Assembly: GCA_002393895.1 (NCBI GenBank)
Contig: DGUE01000014.1
Location: forward strand, 1-18,707
DNA: 18,707 nucleotides
Origin: Bacteroidales bacterium UBA4318
GTDB taxonomy: Bacteria; Bacteroidota; Bacteroidia; Bacteroidales; UBA932
Direction: 5' to 3'
Shown here piece after piece: positions 14,868 to 18,707 of this stretch (positions are counted from its first letter, which is position 1; each line of letters begins with the position of its first letter). The notes under the pieces are model-generated. The model worked only from the letters and a program-made list of their open reading frames with translations. It made no database searches and was not told where the DNA came from. The position numbers and the translations under genes are program-made.

Positions 14868-15791
14868 TTATTTGTTGATATTTACGTTGATCTGCGGGTA
14901 GCTGAACGCTATGCCGTTCTCGGGCAGTTTGGCGTAGAGATTCTCGTTGATCCAGAAGTATACATCCCAATAGTCGGCAGCCTTGACCCAGGTGCGGGTT
15001 ACGAGTTCGATGGTGCTCTCCTTGAAGCTCAGAAGGGCCACGAAGGGATCGGCAGCGCCCGGGGTAGTGGAGTCCAGGGCCTTGGGGTTGGTTTTGATGA
15101 TGCCCAGTGCCACTTCCTTGGCCTTCTCGATATCGTTGCCATAGGCGATGCATACATTTATGTCGACACGGCGTAAGTCGTTGACAGAGAAGTTGTTGAT
15201 GTTGCCGCTGGAGAGAGCTCCGTTGGGGATGTAAACCACTCTGTTATCGAGGGTTACGAGCTTGGTACTGGTGATGTTGATTTCGCTGACGGTGCCCATA
15301 AATCCCTGTGCTTCAATGAAATCGCCGGCTTTGATAGGCTTGAACACCAGGAGCATAATTCCACCTGCAAAATTCTGCACTGTGCCGCTCAGAGCCATTC
15401 CTATGGCCATTCCGCCGGCCGCCAGAAGCGCTGCGAGAGAGGTTGTGTTGATGCCCAAGGCACCGATTGTGATAATGATAAGAAGAACCCACAGTGTGAT
15501 TGAAACCAGGCTCTTGACGAAAGATGCAAGGGCAGCGTCAGATCCTTTCTTTTTAAGGCCCTTGGAAACCAGCTTGACGATTTTCTTGATGATCCATCCG
15601 CCAATGATGTAGATAGCCAGTGCGGCAATGACTTTGAGCCCGAACTGGATGGCCTGCTGACCGAGATTCTGCAGGAGGACGTTGGTGTCCGTGTTCTTGA
15701 TCATGTCCAGAGTCTCTGCAGATTTTGCCTGGATAGAATCGGCCGTGAACTTTTCGACAGCCGCTTCGGCTTGTAAAATAGGTAAATACAT
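14868..15791 (-). CDS. MscS-family small-conductance mechanosensitive channel
   Basis: Inner-membrane channel that releases solutes during hypo-osmotic shock. The 307 residues include an N-terminal extension, TM1 (about 48-70, GLKVIAALAIYIIGGWIIKK), TM2 (about 90-113) and the Gly/Ala-rich pore helix TM3 (LAALLAAGGMAIGMALSGTVQNFAGGIMLLVF). The beta domain has GFMGTVSEINITSTKLVTLDNRVVYIPNGALSSGNINNFS, a classic MscS signature, and the alpha/beta cytoplasmic vestibule follows. Three-helix architecture and length match E. coli MscS rather than the large MscK/MscM types. It has its own promoter and converges on folE. Confidence 0.95.
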   Translation of the reverse strand: MYLPILQAEAAVEKFTADSIQAKSAETLDMIKNTDTNVLLQNLGQQAIQFGLKVIAALAIYIIGGWIIKKIVKLVSKGLKKKGSDAALASFVKSLVSITLWVLLIIITIGALGINTTSLAALLAAGGMAIGMALSGTVQNFAGGIMLLVFKPIKAGDFIEAQGFMGTVSEINITSTKLVTLDNRVVYIPNGALSSGNINNFSVNDLRRVDINVCIAYGNDIEKAKEVALGIIKTNPKALDSTTPGAADPFVALLSFKESTIELVTRTWVKAADYWDVYFWINENLYAKLPENGIAFSYPQINVNINK

Positions 15792-15815
15792 AATATAGGG
15801 GATTAATTATAATCT

Positions 15816-15847
15816 TTAAGTTAACATAATATAAATTGTATAACAAA
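15816..15847 (-). promoter_or_regulatory. Probable promoter of the mscS-like gene
   Basis: On the minus strand TTTG (15847-15844), a 20-base spacer, then TAACTTAA (15823-15816), matching TAnnTTTG at all but the last two positions. The leader to ATG 15791 is about 20 bases. Confidence 0.5.
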
Positions 15848-15902
15848 GGTGTCTGGAGCGTCGGATTCGTTCCGGGCACCTACAAATTTAAGAAAAAGCT
15901 AT

Positions 15903-15910
15903 TATATTTG
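15903..15910 (+). promoter_or_regulatory. -7 promoter element of the pectinesterase-like lipoprotein gene
   Basis: TATATTTG is an exact -7 match, six bases before ATG 15917. No good -33 TTG is seen at 19-20 bases upstream. This placement supports the 15917 start rather than a TTG at 15836. Confidence 0.6.
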
Positions 15911-15916
15911 TATGTT

Positions 15917-17692
15917 ATGAAAAGATTGCTGCCACTCATTTTTTTGTTTTTGTTTTTCTCATGCGCCGGCACAGGTGGAGACGACAATCAATCATCCGGA
16001 GTTCCGTCCGTTCCAACGGGCATCAAGATCAGTTCCCAGACTTCGCATTCCGTGGTTATGGTGTGGGATGCCGTGGATGGCGCCGAGTCCTACAACTGGA
16101 AGCTTGACGAGGGGTCTGCCAGCGTCAAAAACGGCACTACGAGAAACACAAATATCATTATAGACGGCCTTTCGCAAGGGCATACGTATCTATTTGCTAT
16201 TCAAGCAGTTAGCTCTAGTGGCAGTTCTGAATTCTCAGCTGCCGTCACTATAGATTTCGGCGGTGGTTCCACGGGCCCTGTCACTCCGAATCCTGGAACC
16301 GATCCCTCCGACGGCACGGCCATTTGCGTCGACTCTCCCCTGCTGCTGGAACTGAGCTCCATCCCGGAACTTGGCTCTTCCGGCTTCATCAGGGTTTTTG
16401 ATTCTGCTGATAATCAGGTAGATGCAATAAATCTTGCGGATCTCGCCACCGTCACGATACGCGAGGATGGCCAGATGATTCCGAAATCACGAATCTACAT
16501 TGCTGAGGGGGAAACCCCGGCATATGTTTATAACACTTTCATGGATGCCCCCAAATGCGCAAGCCGCTGGCGTCCAATACATTACACTCCCCTGCGGCTT
16601 CGTGCGAAAGCCCTTGAGATCAAGCTTCACAGCGGTGTTCTGGACTTTGGTAAAGACTATTACCTGACCATCGATAAAGATGTGATAAAAGGCCATCCAG
16701 GCCTCTCCAAGGGCGATTTTACCTTCAAAACAAAGGCAAAACCCACATCCAATTCCGAGCTGAGTGTCCGCCAGGATGGCAAAGGTGACTTCTGCACTGT
16801 GCAGGGCGCCGTCAGCTATTCTGCTCAGATCGGCAAATCGAACAATGTTGTAATTAGCATTGCTTCAGGCACTTACAACGAAACCGTATTTATCCGCGAT
16901 AAGAACAACCTCACCCTTAAAGGCGAATCCCGCGATAATACCGTCATAGCCTATGCAAACAACGAGAGCTATGAAGGCGGCAGCGGCAGCAGCGCCACAT
17001 CCAAGCCCGTTGTGGGCCAGGCTATTCCCGTTTCCGGCGGCCGTGGTGTCATCCTTGCCGAGAGCTGCGACAATCTCTGCTTCGAGAACCTCTCGATGAA
17101 GAATACCTTCGGCCAGGAGAAAGGCCAGGCGGAGGTTATTTATTTCAACAGTAATAATAAACTTGTCATTGAGAACTGCGCCCTGCATTCGCTTCAGGAT
17201 ACCTTCCTTTGCAAAGGCAGCGTATATGTGCATAATTCGCTTATAGCAGGCCACTGCGACTTTATATGGGGATACCCCAAGGCCTGCCTCTTCGAAGACT
17301 GTGAAATCCGCGCAGAAGCCGCAGGATACATAGTACAGGCAAGGGTTCAGAATGCGTCAGACAAGGGATTCGTGTTCCTTAACTGCCGCCTAACTGCTGC
17401 ATCCGGGGTGAAGGATGGCAGCATGTATCTGGCTCGTTCCGCCGGTCAGAGCAACGTGTATGATAATGTGACTTTCGTGAACTGCACAATGTCTCCCGTC
17501 ATCGCATCAGCCGGCTGGTATAGCAATCCTGCCCCGAATCCTGCCACACCCACCGCCACTTCAGGGTGGAAGGAGTATGGCAGCAAAAATGCATCCGGAG
17601 CAGCCCTGAATTCTCATAGCAGCCATGGCAGATACCTGACTGCAGATGAGGCTGCCCCCTTCTCTACTAAGTCTTCGGTCCTTGGTTGGTAA
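15917..17692 (+). CDS. Modular lipoprotein: FN3, Ig-like domain and CE8 pectinesterase-like catalytic domain
   Basis: A 591-residue precursor with a lipoprotein signal (MKRLLPLIFLFLFFSC, lipid Cys16). An FN3 domain (about 32-115) is followed by a Gly/Pro/Thr linker and an Ig-like domain (about 135-275). The right-handed beta-helix esterase runs from about residue 288 to the end. Pectinesterase residues are kept: GTYNE (318-322), oxyanion-type Q404 (GQAEV), Q427-D428-T, D448 in DFIWG, and R507. They match the Q153, Q177, D178, D199 and R267 set of Erwinia PemA with similar spacing. LGRPW, however, has become LARSA, losing the conserved Trp. It probably removes methyl esters from pectin at the cell surface; a related carbohydrate esterase is possible. 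No PL or GH gene, SusC/SusD pair or regulator lies nearby. Confidence 0.85.
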   Translation: MKRLLPLIFLFLFFSCAGTGGDDNQSSGVPSVPTGIKISSQTSHSVVMVWDAVDGAESYNWKLDEGSASVKNGTTRNTNIIIDGLSQGHTYLFAIQAVSSSGSSEFSAAVTIDFGGGSTGPVTPNPGTDPSDGTAICVDSPLLLELSSIPELGSSGFIRVFDSADNQVDAINLADLATVTIREDGQMIPKSRIYIAEGETPAYVYNTFMDAPKCASRWRPIHYTPLRLRAKALEIKLHSGVLDFGKDYYLTIDKDVIKGHPGLSKGDFTFKTKAKPTSNSELSVRQDGKGDFCTVQGAVSYSAQIGKSNNVVISIASGTYNETVFIRDKNNLTLKGESRDNTVIAYANNESYEGGSGSSATSKPVVGQAIPVSGGRGVILAESCDNLCFENLSMKNTFGQEKGQAEVIYFNSNNKLVIENCALHSLQDTFLCKGSVYVHNSLIAGHCDFIWGYPKACLFEDCEIRAEAAGYIVQARVQNASDKGFVFLNCRLTAASGVKDGSMYLARSAGQSNVYDNVTFVNCTMSPVIASAGWYSNPAPNPATPTATSGWKEYGSKNASGAALNSHSSHGRYLTADEAAPFSTKSSVLGW

Positions 17693-17703
17693 GAGTTAAA
17701 GAT

Positions 17704-18707
17704 ATGTCCAGGAAAAGAGTAGATATATTTTTGGAAGATGTAACCATCGAAGCCGTTGCTGCTGAAGGCAAGGCGATAGCCCACAGCCCGGAAGGGCAGG
17801 TGATTTTCGTTCCCTTCGCAGTGCCGGGCGATGTAGTGGACATCCGCGTAATCAAAAAGAAAAAGAATTATCTGGAAGGAGTGATAAGTGCCATCAAACA
17901 GCCTTCTAAAGACAGGTTGGAGCCCTTCTGCAAGCATTTCGGCGTATGCGGCGGGTGCAAGTGGCAGCCTCTCCCCTATTCCATGCAGCTGGAGGCCAAG
18001 CGTCAGCAGGTATACGATCAGCTAGTGCGCATAGGCCATCTGGACGTGCCGGAAATCCTTCCTACGTTGCCTTCCGAACGTACGAAGTTCTATCGCAACA
18101 AGCTGGAATTCACTGCCTCGGAACGCCGCTGGATACTCCCGGACGAAGAGCCGGAAGGGCTGAGCGATGCCCAGCGTTGTGGCCTGGGCTTTCACGTGGG
18201 CAAGTTCTTCGACAAAGTGCTGGACCTGGACGAATGCTGGCTGCAGCCTGAACCCTCGAACTCCATTCGGCTCTTTGCAAAGAAGTATGCCATAGAGCAC
18301 GGGATTCCTTTTTATAATATACGTGATAACAAGGGCATCTTCCGCACCATCTTTGTCCGTACAAGCGAAAGCGGCCTCACAATGGTGATTGTCTGCTTTG
18401 CCAGCGAATTCAAGGGGCGCAAGGCCTTCCTGGATGCCCTGGCGGCGGAGTTTCCGCAGATCAGCTCGCTATACTACATCATCAATTCCAAACTGAACGA
18501 CAGCATTTCAGACCAAAGCTGCATCCTCTACAAGGGAGAGGAGGCCGTTTATGAGGAGATGGAAGAGCTGCGCTTCAAGATAGGCCCCAAATCCTTCTAC
18601 CAGACAAATACCCTGCAGGCATACAATCTTTACAAAGTTGCCCGGGATTTTGCCGATTTGAAAGGAGATGAGGTGGTGTATGACCTTTACACCGGCACAG
18701 GCACCAT
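17704..18707 (+). CDS. rlmD: RlmD/TrmA-family 23S rRNA (uracil-C5)-methyltransferase, 3'-truncated by the window
   Basis: The first 334 residues of a SAM-dependent RNA uracil-5-methyltransferase. An N-terminal TRAM domain (about 5-65: DVTIEAVAAEGKAIAHS, VPGDVVDIRVIKKKKNYLEG) precedes the iron-sulfur cluster cysteines C76, C82, C85 and C178, the RumA/RlmD arrangement. FYRNKLEFTAS and KIGPKSFYQTNTLQAYNLY are family blocks. The frame remains open to the end, where VYDLYTGTGT, the SAM-binding motif I, has just begun; the catalytic Cys lies beyond the window. Members methylate U1939 (RlmD), U747 (RlmC) or tRNA U54; the TRAM domain plus four Cys favours RlmD-like. It starts 11 bases after the lipoprotein stop, with no terminator between them. 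Confidence 0.88.
   Translation, partial: MSRKRVDIFLEDVTIEAVAAEGKAIAHSPEGQVIFVPFAVPGDVVDIRVIKKKKNYLEGVISAIKQPSKDRLEPFCKHFGVCGGCKWQPLPYSMQLEAKRQQVYDQLVRIGHLDVPEILPTLPSERTKFYRNKLEFTASERRWILPDEEPEGLSDAQRCGLGFHVGKFFDKVLDLDECWLQPEPSNSIRLFAKKYAIEHGIPFYNIRDNKGIFRTIFVRTSESGLTMVIVCFASEFKGRKAFLDALAAEFPQISSLYYIINSKLNDSISDQSCILYKGEEAVYEEMEELRFKIGPKSFYQTNTLQAYNLYKVARDFADLKGDEVVYDLYTGTGT

Overview
The window looks like ordinary chromosomal sequence from a Bacteroidota member, probably an uncultured Bacteroidales. Three things point there: promoters of the TAnnTTTG (-7) type with TTG/TTTG about 19-20 bases upstream, very weak or absent Shine-Dalgarno sequences, and protein types typical of Bacteroidales (XRE regulators ending in a KKIAVFYSDGTFEEY-like tail, SPII lipoproteins, a CE8 pectinesterase lipoprotein). 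I cannot resolve the genus. Several genes have a TTG or upstream ATG that would lengthen them into a promoter or neighbouring gene; I use the internal ATG in those cases and say why.

Layout. A rho-independent terminator of an off-window gene (56-94) abuts the promoter of a tight seven-gene plus-strand operon (128-7565): DUF3467 protein, KdsC-type KDO-8-P phosphatase, Maf nucleotide pyrophosphatase, valyl-tRNA synthetase, hotdog thioesterase, ABC-F ATPase and M19 dipeptidase. It ends at a large hairpin (7589-7635) shared with a convergent minus-strand pair, xre-cinA (7656-9355). An AT-rich divergent gap of about 470 bases follows. Then come queA and a PlsC-like acyltransferase (9828-12177), an outer-membrane-type protein with a Lys/Glu-rich spacer plus a lipoprotein (12274-14215), and folE (14279-14866), which converges on an MscS channel gene with one base between them. 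Last are a plus-strand modular pectinesterase-like lipoprotein (15917-17692) and the 5' part of an rlmD-type rRNA methyltransferase cut by the window end.

Function. Most genes are housekeeping: translation and tRNA/rRNA modification (valS, queA, rlmD, ABC-F), LPS and membrane lipid synthesis (kdsC, plsC-like), nucleotide and cofactor housekeeping (maf, cinA, folE), and envelope proteins. I found no CRISPR array, transposase, prophage, rRNA or tRNA gene and no recognisable defence system. The most unusual feature is an in-frame, GC-rich, multi-hairpin insert of about 105 bases inside the ABC-F gene (6244-6350). It resembles a palindromic repeat element that has become part of a protein. Secondary points of interest are the operator-like repeats controlling xre-cinA, the repeated pattern of terminator T-tracts running into promoters with nearly leaderless starts, and the paired surface-protein genes.
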